Assembly (NCBI GenBank): GCA_023423855.1
Contig: JAFAEU010000106.1
Location: 1-12,324, forward strand
Direction of reading: 5' to 3'
DNA length: 12,324 nucleotides
DNA from: Pseudomonadota bacterium
GTDB lineage: Bacteria > Pseudomonadota > Gammaproteobacteria > Xanthomonadales > Xanthomonadaceae
The notes beneath the pieces are model-generated. The model worked only from the letters and a program-made list of their open reading frames with translations. It ran no database searches and was not told the origin of the DNA. Each line of letters starts with the position of its first letter. The stretch's first letter is position 1. Below, piece after piece: positions 6,921 through 12,324 of the stretch. A program made the position numbers and the translations under genes.

Positions 6921-7774
6921 CTCCTGAATTCCTTGATGTCCGGCTTCGCGCCCCACTTGCAGAAGCCGCGCGGCGCGGCCTCGAACTGGCGGCTGCGCCA
7001 GGCCGCCTCGTCGTCGATCTCGCACACGCCCGACGAGTATTCGTAGACCATGCCGTCCGGGCCTTCGAAGTACAGGAAGCGCGCCGATGAGGTCGGGTGC
7101 TTGCCCGGCCCGAACACCACCGGCACCTTGCGCTCGCGGATGAAGTTGTAGGCGCGCTGGATGTCGTCGGTGTCCGCCATCTGGTGGTTGATGTGCTGGA
7201 TGCCCTTGCGGTTGGTCGGAAACAGCGCCAGCGTGTGGTGGATCTTGCCGATGCGCAGCAGCGGCGCGTCGCCGATGTGGTCGCTGGCGCGGGCGTTGCA
7301 CACGCGCGTCCAGAACGCCTCGTCGCGCGCGGCGTCGGTGGTGCACAGGCCGATGTGGCTGAAGCCGGTGATGCCGGCGTCGCGGGTGCCGCGGAAGCCG
7401 CGGCCGCTCATCTGCGGGCGCCACACCAGCTCGATGCGGTTGCCGGTGGGGTCGTCGAAAGCGATGAAGTCGTGCACCTTGCGCAGGTCGCATTCGGCGC
7501 GGGTGCCGGCGTGCACCGGATGGCCGATGCGCTCGAGCTCGGCCGCGGCGGCGTCGAGCTCGGCGCGCGTACCGACCTCGAACGCGACCGCGTGGTCGCC
7601 CGGATCGCCGTCGAAGTAGCACAGCGTGTGCTCGCGCGCGTCGGAGCGGAAATACACCGAGCGGCCGCTGCGCTCGGCGATCTCCAGCCCGAGGATGTCG
7701 GTGGCGTAGCGGGTCGCGCCCTCGAGGTCGCGCGTGCCCAGGCGCACGTAGGTGATGTCGCGCAGCTGGATCAT
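6917..7774 (-). CDS. VOC-superfamily extradiol ring-cleavage dioxygenase (catalytic type)
   Basis: The 285-residue protein has two vicinal-oxygen-chelate modules, residues 4-118 and 134-248, as in type I extradiol dioxygenases. The C-terminal module keeps a full 2-His-1-carboxylate iron site: His140 (GFSHIGL), His194 (GIQHINH) and Glu245 (VYEYSSG), at spacings like those in BphC-type enzymes. It should open a catechol ring next to the hydroxyls using Fe(II) and O2. The following decarboxylase-like gene suggests a carboxylated catechol such as 2,3-dihydroxybenzoate or 2,3-dihydroxy-p-cumate (inference). The ATG at 7774 shares ATGA with the stop of the upstream VOC gene and has GGGGTGA close by, so the two are coupled. 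A longer open frame reaching 8746 is just the shadow of the upstream gene. The C-terminal tail contains CKWG, paralleled by CAWG in the upstream paralogue. Confidence 0.88.
   Translation of the reverse strand: MIQLRDITYVRLGTRDLEGATRYATDILGLEIAERSGRSVYFRSDAREHTLCYFDGDPGDHAVAFEVGTRAELDAAAAELERIGHPVHAGTRAECDLRKVHDFIAFDDPTGNRIELVWRPQMSGRGFRGTRDAGITGFSHIGLCTTDAARDEAFWTRVCNARASDHIGDAPLLRIGKIHHTLALFPTNRKGIQHINHQMADTDDIQRAYNFIRERKVPVVFGPGKHPTSSARFLYFEGPDGMVYEYSSGVCEIDDEAAWRSRQFEAAPRGFCKWGAKPDIKEFRS
6921..6934 (-). promoter_or_regulatory. Ribosome binding site that fixes the TTG start of the aldolase-like gene
   Basis: Read on the minus strand, AAGGA (6934-6930) lies 9 bases before the TTG at 6920, and a second AGGAG (6925-6921) abuts it. 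No ATG or GTG lies at suitable spacing; a GTG at 6884 would leave about 37 bases and trim the first helix of the fold. Confidence 0.5.
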
Positions 7775-8676
7775 GGCTTCACCCCGCGCAGGTGCGGGCG
7801 ACCGCGCACCGGCGCCTGCGCGCCGTACTCGGCGATGCGGCAGTCGCTGCCCCAGGCGCAATGCGACGCCGGCTCCGGCGCGAACTGGCGCGGGCGTTCG
7901 CCGGCCACCGGCGTGCGGCCCTCGGCGACGAAGCCGAAGTACACGTCGTCCGGCCCGTCGAACGTCAGGAAGGCCTGCTCGGACGTGGGCCGGCGGCCCG
8001 GGCCGTGCGCCGGCAGTTCGTTCGCGTCGAGCAGCCGGTACCAGGCCTGCATGAGTTCGTCGAGGTCGTCGAGCGCGAACTCGACCGCGAGCACGCCGGT
8101 CGCGGCGGACGGGTGCAGGGAGATGCGGTGGTGGGCCCCGTCGAAGCCGAGCCAGGCCGCATCGCCGACCCAGTCGGCCACGCGCATGCCCAGCGTCCCG
8201 ACCAGTACCGCTTCGTCCTCGGCGATGCGGGTCGAGCGCAGCGCGACGTCGGCCAGGCCCGCCAGGCCGATCTCGCGGCTGGGGAAGAAGCGCCAGCCCT
8301 TGTCCAGCGGCCGCACCACCAGCTCGATGTCGACGCCACCGGGCAGGGTGAAGGCCAGCAGCGCCTTCGACAGCCGGCGCGCGGCCAGCGCGTCGTCGCG
8401 GCGCGCGGCGATGCCCGCCGCGGCGAGCCGTTCGGCGGCGCGCTCGAGCGCGTCGACGTCGTGCACCTGCAGGCCGACCGCCTGCGTGCGCGCGTTCGAG
8501 AACACCAGCGTGCAGGCGCGCAGGTCGCTGCGCAGCATCCATTCGCCGTCGCCGGACGCGACGATGCGCATGCCCAGGCGCTCCTCGGCGAAGCGGGCGG
8601 CGGCCTCGGGATCGCGGCTGCCGAGGTGGACGTAGCGCAGCTGTTCGACGAGGCTGCTGTCGGAGGCGATGCTCAT
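7771..8676 (-). CDS. VOC-superfamily protein without metal ligands, paralogue of the downstream dioxygenase
   Basis: This 301-residue protein has the same two-module VOC layout as its downstream neighbour. The N-termini align (LRYVHLGSRDPEAAARFA against ITYVRLGTRDLEGATRYA) and both end with a C-x-W-G tail. All three iron ligands are replaced when aligned to the neighbour: Asp143 for His (GLADVAL), Ala197 for His (GVLAVEF) and Phe247 for Glu (VYFGFV). It is therefore probably not an independent extradiol dioxygenase. It could be a structural or regulatory partner of the active paralogue, a substrate-binding protein, or an enzyme that uses another site. The ATG at 8676 follows a weak GAGGGCAGAG. 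It is the first gene of a three-gene overlapping set (VOC, VOC, aldolase-like). The gap upstream holds inverted repeat element B. Confidence 0.82.
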   Translation of the reverse strand: MSIASDSSLVEQLRYVHLGSRDPEAAARFAEERLGMRIVASGDGEWMLRSDLRACTLVFSNARTQAVGLQVHDVDALERAAERLAAAGIAARRDDALAARRLSKALLAFTLPGGVDIELVVRPLDKGWRFFPSREIGLAGLADVALRSTRIAEDEAVLVGTLGMRVADWVGDAAWLGFDGAHHRISLHPSAATGVLAVEFALDDLDELMQAWYRLLDANELPAHGPGRRPTSEQAFLTFDGPDDVYFGFVAEGRTPVAGERPRQFAPEPASHCAWGSDCRIAEYGAQAPVRGRPHLRGVKP

Positions 8677-8741
8677 GGTCTCTGCCCTCGATGGGTGGTC
8701 GCATCCGTGCGCGAAGTGCCTGCGGGTCCGCCATGGCCTGT

Positions 8742-8820
8742 CCCACTTGTCATTTCGACCGAAGGGAGAAATCTCCCGCCGAACCAGAGATTTCTCCCTT
8801 CGGTCGAAATGACAAGTGGG
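8742..8820. repeat. 34-bp perfect inverted repeat pair, element B
   Basis: The arms 8742-8775 (starts CCCACTTGTCATTTCGACCG) and 8787-8820 (ends GAAATGACAAGTGGG) are perfect reverse complements around an 11-base spacer. The unit is the same as in 5328-5411, but here the CTTGTC ends face outward, whereas there they face inward. A further fragment, TCGAAATGAC, follows at 8821-8830. It lies between the amidohydrolase stop and the VOC gene start, so in a shared transcript it would form a strong hairpin. It might reduce read-through or stabilise the upstream RNA. Confidence 0.88.
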
Positions 8821-8889
8821 TCGAAATGACGGGCGGCTACCGCGGAATGACGTTGGCTCTCGTGGAACGACATGTCGCCGCTCGCCACG

Positions 8890-10044
8890 CTAGCCCAGCC
8901 TGCGCTGCACGATGCGCGCGAACACGCTGGCGGCGACCGGCAGCAGCTGGTCGTCGAAGCGGAACGTGGGGTGGTGGCACATGGCGCTGTCCATGCCCAG
9001 GAACAGGTAGGCGCCGGGCCATTGTTCGAGCATGTACGAGAAGTCGTCGGAGAACGGGTAGGCGCGCAGGTCGGTCTTCACGTTCTCGCGGCCGAGCACG
9101 TCGCCGATGGCCTCGGCGGCCAGCGCGGCCTGCTCCGGCGCGTTGACGCAGGGCGGGCAGGAATGCGGGATCTCCAGCCTGATCTCGCAGCCGGAGATCC
9201 GCGCATGGCCTTCGCACAGGGCGCGCAGGCGCTTGAGCAATTCCTCGTGCACCTCCTTCGACAGCGAGCGGATCGTGCCGCTGAGCGAGGCGGTGGACGG
9301 GATGATGTTGTGGGTCGTCCCGGCCTGCAGCGAGCCGACGTTGATCAGCGCCGCCTCCATCGGGTCGATGTGGCGCCCGACGATCGCGCCGATGTCCACC
9401 GCCAGCCGCGCCGCCACCTGCAGCGGGTCGTTGGCGCGGTGCGGCGCGGCCGCGTGCCCGCCGACGCCCTCGATCGCGATCTCGAACACCGCCAGCGACT
9501 GCAGCGTCGCGCCCGCGCGTACGCTGGCTTCGCCGCCCTTGAGTGCGGGCATGTTGTGGAAGGCATAAACCTCGTCGCAGGGCCAGCGCGTGAACAGCCC
9601 GTCCTCGATCATGCGGATCGCGCCGCGCCCGCCCTCCTCGGCCGGCTGGAAGATCAGCACCACGCGCCCGCTCTTCGGCGGATGCGCGACCAGGTACTTG
9701 GCGGTGCCGAGCAGGGCCGAGGTATGGCCGTCGTGGCCGCAGGTATGGGCCACGCCCGGGCGCTGCGACCGGTACGGCAGGTCGCTCTGCTCGTCCATGG
9801 GCAGCGCGTCCATGTCCGCGCGCAGGCCGATCGACGGGCCCGGCTGGCCGCTGTCGATCACCGCGACCAGACCGGTGCCGCCGAGCCCGGCGTGCACCTC
9901 CAGGCCCAGCCCGGACAGCACGTCGGCGACCAGCGCCGAGGTGCGCTCCTCCTCGAAGCCCAGCTCCGGCCAGGCGTGGATCCGGTGCCGCCAGGCGGTC
10001 ATCTCCTCGGCGAGCGACTGGACGGGGGCGGGAATCTGGGCCAT
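8890..10044 (-). CDS. M20-family amidohydrolase (hippurate hydrolase/IAA-amino-acid hydrolase type)
   Basis: The 384-residue cytosolic enzyme should hydrolyse the amide bond of an N-acyl or N-aroyl amino acid. The catalytic domain carries LRADMDALPM (74-83), CGHDGH with Cys102, His104 and His107, QPAEEGG with Glu136/137, His163 (AFHNMP) and His357/358 (CHHPTF). Together these give the usual di-metal site and catalytic Glu. The inserted dimerisation domain is about 181-290 and contains GGHAAAPH (195-202), typical of the HipO/AmhX/IAA-hydrolase group. No signal peptide is present. Hippurate hydrolase cuts benzoyl-glycine; in this locus a 2,3-dihydroxybenzoyl-serine or -glycine substrate would fit (inference). 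The ATG has no clear Shine-Dalgarno sequence. It is divergent from the dehydrogenase gene and points toward the VOC genes 213 bases downstream, with which it may share a transcript. Confidence 0.88.
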   Translation of the reverse strand: MAQIPAPVQSLAEEMTAWRHRIHAWPELGFEEERTSALVADVLSGLGLEVHAGLGGTGLVAVIDSGQPGPSIGLRADMDALPMDEQSDLPYRSQRPGVAHTCGHDGHTSALLGTAKYLVAHPPKSGRVVLIFQPAEEGGRGAIRMIEDGLFTRWPCDEVYAFHNMPALKGGEASVRAGATLQSLAVFEIAIEGVGGHAAAPHRANDPLQVAARLAVDIGAIVGRHIDPMEAALINVGSLQAGTTHNIIPSTASLSGTIRSLSKEVHEELLKRLRALCEGHARISGCEIRLEIPHSCPPCVNAPEQAALAAEAIGDVLGRENVKTDLRAYPFSDDFSYMLEQWPGAYLFLGMDSAMCHHPTFRFDDQLLPVAASVFARIVQRRLG

Positions 10045-10085
10045 GGAGGGAAGGGGCTCGGCAGAGGGACGGGGGCGAGAATGGA

Positions 10086-10114
10086 ATGGAATCAGTCCCT
10101 TCCGGCAAAGTCAA
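10086..10114 (-). promoter_or_regulatory. Candidate promoter of the amidohydrolase gene
   Basis: On the minus strand TTGACT (10114-10109) is followed after 17 bases by TTCCAT (10091-10086), a poor -10. The -35 call gains support because the box directly upstream (10119-10131) has the same placement as at the receptor promoter. The weak -10 suggests dependence on an activator. Confidence 0.35.
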
Positions 10115-10118
10115 CCAT

Positions 10119-10131
10119 AATTTCGATATTT
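10119..10131. promoter_or_regulatory. Candidate operator box, copy 2 (AATTTCGATATTT)
   Basis: It differs from the box at 4418-4430 at one position. On the minus strand it reads AAATATCGAAATT, four bases before TTGACT. The word AATTTCGA recurs at 10182-10189 inside the presumed dehydrogenase promoter. The shared layout in two divergent gaps argues for one regulator acting on uptake and catabolism; its identity is inferred. Confidence 0.4.
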
Positions 10132-10141
10132 ATTTGCTTGT

Positions 10142-10169
10142 CGCCCGATTTTTGCCCAGAATGCGGGCG
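10142..10169. promoter_or_regulatory. Inverted repeat in the amidohydrolase/dehydrogenase gap
   Basis: CGCCCG and CGGGCG flank a 16-base AT-richer centre, with an inner GCCC/GGGC pair. The stretch GATTTTTGCCCAGAATGC here resembles GAAAATTTGCGCCCGAATC at 4445-4463 in the receptor/regulator gap. It may be a second shared control site between the two divergent promoters; the match is loose. Confidence 0.25.
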
Positions 10170-10175
10170 TCGCAA

Positions 10176-10204
10176 TTGACTAATTTCGACTTTTTATTTT
10201 CAAT
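10176..10204 (+). promoter_or_regulatory. Candidate promoter of the dehydrogenase-hydratase operon
   Basis: TTGACT (10176-10181), a 17-base AT-rich spacer holding AATTTCGA, then TTCAAT (10199-10204, four of six matches to TATAAT). Transcription would start near 10211, giving a leader of about 85 bases. Confidence 0.4.
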
Positions 10205-10297
10205 CGACCGGAATTCCCCTGCGACCGCGCGCCCCGGCACCGGCCCCGCGGCCATCCCGACCGGCTCGTACACGCACCATTTCCGACAGACCCGCCC

Positions 10298-11779
10298 ATG
10301 ACCGACACGCCCGCCGCCTCGCCCATCGTGATCCGCCACTACATCGACGGCGGCTACGTCGAATCGTCGCGACCCCTGTTCCCCTGCCACGATCCCGCGA
10401 CCGGCGCGGTGGCGGCGATGGTGCACGAGGCCGACGCCGGCACCGTCGATCTCGCGGTGCAGGCGGCCAGGCGCGCGCTCAAGGGCCCGTGGTCGAAGTT
10501 CACCGATGGCGAACGCTCGGCGGTGCTGCGCAAGCTGGCGCAGGGCATCCGCGACCGCTTCGACGAATTCCTCGCCGCCGAGATGCGCGACACCGGCAAG
10601 CCCTACGAGCTGGCCAGCCACCTCGACATCCCGCGCGGCGCGGCCAATTTCGAGATCTTCGCCGACCAGATCGCCAACAGCGCGACCGAGAGTTTCCGCA
10701 GCGCGACGGCCGACGGCCGCGGCGCGCTGAACTACGGCCTGCGCACGCCTCGGGGGGTGATCGCGGTGATCTGCCCCTGGAACCTGCCGCTGCTGCTGAT
10801 GACCTGGAAGGTCGCCCCGGCGCTGGCCTTCGGCAACACCGTGGTGGTCAAGCCGTCCGAGGACACGCCGGCCACCACCGCGCTGCTGGGCGAGGTGATG
10901 CGCGATGCCGGCGTGCCTGACGGCGTGTTCAACGTGGTCCACGGCTTCGGCCCCGACAGCGCCGGCCAGTACCTGACCGAGCATCCGGACGTGGACGCGA
11001 TCACCTTCACCGGCGAGACCCGCACCGGCGAGGCGATCATGAAGGTCGCCGCGAACGGCGTGCGCCCGGTGTCGTTCGAGCTGGGCGGCAAGAACGCCGG
11101 CATCGTGTTCGCCGACTGCGACCTCGACGCCGCGGTCGCCGGCATCACCCGCTCGGCCTTCCTCAACGCCGGCCAGGTCTGCCTCGGCACCGAGCGCGTC
11201 TACGTCGAGCGCCCGATCTTCGACGAGTTCGTGCGGCGGCTGAAGGCCTCGGCCGAGGCGCTGCGGCCCGGCGACCCGAACGACCACGCCACCAGCTTCG
11301 GCCCGCTGGTCAGCGCCGGGCACCGCGCCAAGGTGCTGTCCTATTACGAACGCGCGCGCGAGGAGGGCGCCACCGTCGTCACCGGCGGCGGCGTGCCCGA
11401 GCTGCCGGCGGCGCTGTCGGGCGGCTACTGGGTGCAGCCGACGATCTGGACCGGCCTGCCGGAAGCCTCCGCGGTGATCGCCGAGGAGATCTTCGGACCG
11501 TGCTGCCACCTCGCGCCGTTCGACCGCGAGGAGGAGGCGATCGAGCGCGCCAACGCCAGCCCCTACGGCCTGGCGACGACGATCTGGACCCAGGACCTGA
11601 CCCGCGCCCACCGCGTCGCCGCGGCGATCGAGGTCGGCATCGCCTGGGTCAACTGCTGGTTCCTGCGCGACCTGCGCACCGCCTTCGGCGGCGCCAAGCA
11701 GTCGGGCATCGGCCGCGAGGGCGGCGTGCACGGACTCGAGTTCTATACGGAGCTGCGCAATGTCTGCATCAAGCTTTGA
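10298..11779 (+). CDS. Aldehyde dehydrogenase, 2-hydroxymuconic semialdehyde dehydrogenase type
   Basis: This full-length 493-residue NAD-dependent aldehyde dehydrogenase carries Asn162 (PWN), Lys185 (VVKPSE), Glu261 (FELGGKN) and the catalytic Cys295 (NAGQVCLG). The FTGE motif at 237-240 and the end of the protein (NCWFLRDLR at 452-460, FGGAKQSGIGREGGVH, then EFYTEL and NVCIKL) are hallmarks of the DmpC/XylG and 2-aminomuconate semialdehyde dehydrogenase group. Arg113 and Arg457/460 match the arginines that hold the muconate carboxylate in that group. It should oxidise 2-hydroxymuconate semialdehyde to 2-hydroxymuconate. The aminomuconate version from 3-hydroxyanthranilate breakdown is a close alternative, but the neighbouring VOC dioxygenase (not a cupin) favours the hydroxy substrate. 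No clear Shine-Dalgarno sequence precedes the ATG. The hydratase gene begins within its last 20 bases. Confidence 0.88.
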   Translation: MTDTPAASPIVIRHYIDGGYVESSRPLFPCHDPATGAVAAMVHEADAGTVDLAVQAARRALKGPWSKFTDGERSAVLRKLAQGIRDRFDEFLAAEMRDTGKPYELASHLDIPRGAANFEIFADQIANSATESFRSATADGRGALNYGLRTPRGVIAVICPWNLPLLLMTWKVAPALAFGNTVVVKPSEDTPATTALLGEVMRDAGVPDGVFNVVHGFGPDSAGQYLTEHPDVDAITFTGETRTGEAIMKVAANGVRPVSFELGGKNAGIVFADCDLDAAVAGITRSAFLNAGQVCLGTERVYVERPIFDEFVRRLKASAEALRPGDPNDHATSFGPLVSAGHRAKVLSYYERAREEGATVVTGGGVPELPAALSGGYWVQPTIWTGLPEASAVIAEEIFGPCCHLAPFDREEEAIERANASPYGLATTIWTQDLTRAHRVAAAIEVGIAWVNCWFLRDLRTAFGGAKQSGIGREGGVHGLEFYTELRNVCIKL

Positions 11780-12324
11780 CGGGCTGCCCGGGCACGCCGA
11801 CGTCCGCGCGAGCGCGCGCCTGCTCGGCGACGCGGCGAGCACGCGCACGGCCTGCGACCCGGTCAAGCCCGCGCTCGAAGCGCACGGCATCGACGCCGCC
11901 TACGCGGTGCAGCAGCTGCTGACCGAAGAGGCGCTCGCCGCCGGCCGCCGCATCGTCGGCCGCAAGATCGGCCTGACCTCGGCCGCGGTGCAGAAGCAGC
12001 TCGGCGTCGATCAGCCCGACTTCGGCATGCTGTTCGACGACATGGAATACGGCGACGGCCAGGAAGTGCCGCTGTCGCGCCTGATCCAGCCCAAGGTCGA
12101 GGCCGAGATCGCCTTCGTGTTCGAGCGCGACCTCGATGCCGAGCGTCCCGCGCTGGGCCACGTCCTCAATGCGATCGGCTACGCGCTGCCGGCGATCGAG
12201 ATCGTCGACAGCCGCGTGCGCGACTGGAAGATCGGCATCCTCGACACCATCGCCGACAACGCTTCCTCGGGCCTGTACGTGCTCGGCGGTTCGCCGAAGA
12301 AGGTCGACGCCTTCGACCTGTCGC
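11760..12324 (+). CDS. mhpD: 2-keto-4-pentenoate hydratase (MhpD/DmpE family), 3' end outside the window
   Basis: The first 188 codons are present; the family is about 260 residues, so roughly a quarter is missing. The sequence matches MhpD through GRKIGLTSAAVQKQLGVDQP then DFG at 67-89, PKVEAEIAF with metal ligands Glu114 and Glu116, IEIVDSRVRDWKI with Glu147, and DTIADNASSG. The QPDFG and RDWKI signatures point to the hydratase rather than the related 4-oxalocrotonate decarboxylase (DmpH). The enzyme adds water to 2-hydroxypenta-2,4-dienoate to give 4-hydroxy-2-oxovalerate, a lower step of meta-cleavage pathways. The ATG overlaps the dehydrogenase end by 20 bases and has CGGAG 7 bases upstream. 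Compared with MhpD there are roughly 10 extra residues at the N-terminus. It is cut only by the window edge. Confidence 0.9.
   Translation, partial: MSASSFDGLPGHADVRASARLLGDAASTRTACDPVKPALEAHGIDAAYAVQQLLTEEALAAGRRIVGRKIGLTSAAVQKQLGVDQPDFGMLFDDMEYGDGQEVPLSRLIQPKVEAEIAFVFERDLDAERPALGHVLNAIGYALPAIEIVDSRVRDWKIGILDTIADNASSGLYVLGGSPKKVDAFDLS

Noticed and set aside
6921..7622. Extension of the aldolase-like frame upstream into the VOC genes as a 459-residue fusion
   Set aside because: The extra 234 residues are Arg-rich out-of-phase translation of the dioxygenase; the aldolase fold begins right after the TTG at 6920.
7775..8746. Extension of the catalytic VOC frame upstream to give a 609-residue protein
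   Set aside because: The extra part is an out-of-phase reading of the upstream VOC gene; the ATG at 7774 starts exactly where the VOC fold begins.
5328..8820. Treating repeats A and B as ends of one insertion sequence or composite transposon
   Set aside because: The genes between them are ordinary metabolic genes in keeping with the neighbours, there is no transposase, and the pairs are self-contained hairpins in opposite arrangement rather than terminal repeats.
5328..8830. A CRISPR-like array
   Set aside because: Only two inverted pairs in separate gaps, no regular direct repeats with unique spacers and no cas genes.
10298..11779. Reading the dehydrogenase as part of a kynurenine/3-hydroxyanthranilate pathway
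   Set aside because: The sequence group includes 2-aminomuconate semialdehyde dehydrogenases, but the window has no cupin 3-hydroxyanthranilate dioxygenase, no ACMS decarboxylase and no deaminase. The VOC dioxygenase and MhpD-type hydratase fit the hydroxymuconate route better.
10130..11890. A 586-codon minus-strand frame opposite the aldehyde dehydrogenase
   Set aside because: The plus-strand dehydrogenase has all catalytic residues in the expected order. The antisense protein has no family features and would run through the promoter gap.

Overview
The window is very GC-rich, with short AT-rich promoter gaps. The organism is most likely a gammaproteobacterium of the Xanthomonadaceae (Lysobacter, Luteimonas or Stenotrophomonas type). 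The clues are the long TonB-dependent receptor of a kind common in that family, the interspersed repeat with a core like GGAGCGGCTTCAGCCGCGACC, and two inverted pairs of a second intergenic repeat. The taxonomic call is inference.

Layout. (1) 53-4265, minus strand: a TonB-dependent outer-membrane receptor followed 46 bases later by an exported esterase that resembles IroE/BesA/Fes siderophore esterases. (2) 4604-5323, plus strand: a GntR-family regulator with an FCD ligand domain, divergent from the receptor. (3) 5443-6084, minus strand: a small exported protein that resembles the cytosolic heme-handling proteins ChuX/HutX. (4) 6243-8676, minus strand: three overlapping genes, namely a VOC protein lacking all expected metal ligands, a VOC extradiol dioxygenase with an intact His-His-Glu triad, and a class II aldolase-like protein of the kind found as decarboxylase in p-cumate and 2,3-dihydroxybenzoate meta-cleavage pathways. 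(5) 8890-10044, minus strand: an M20 N-acyl-amino-acid amidohydrolase. (6) 10298-12324, plus strand: a 2-hydroxymuconic-semialdehyde-type aldehyde dehydrogenase overlapping a 2-keto-4-pentenoate hydratase that runs off the window end.

How the genes may work together. The enzymes form a coherent meta-cleavage route: ring cleavage of a carboxylated catechol, decarboxylation, oxidation of the semialdehyde, then hydration of the resulting dienoate. No ring-hydroxylating oxygenase is present, so the substrate may arrive already as a catechol. With a receptor/siderophore-esterase pair and an amidohydrolase of the hippurate-hydrolase type, the most exciting reading is a system that imports a catecholate siderophore or a 2,3-dihydroxybenzoyl-amino-acid conjugate, cuts its ester and amide bonds, and burns the released 2,3-dihydroxybenzoate as carbon. 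This is inference; p-cumate-like or plant aromatic amide substrates are alternatives.

The two divergent promoter gaps (4266-4603 and 10045-10297) carry an almost identical AT-rich box directly upstream of a TTGAC-type -35 element on the minus strand. This suggests that one regulator, plausibly the FCD GntR protein, ties uptake and catabolism together. Repeats at 8-31, 5328-5411, 6131-6220 and 8742-8820 occupy most of the remaining intergenic space. No RNA genes, CRISPR arrays, insertion sequences or prophage genes were seen.
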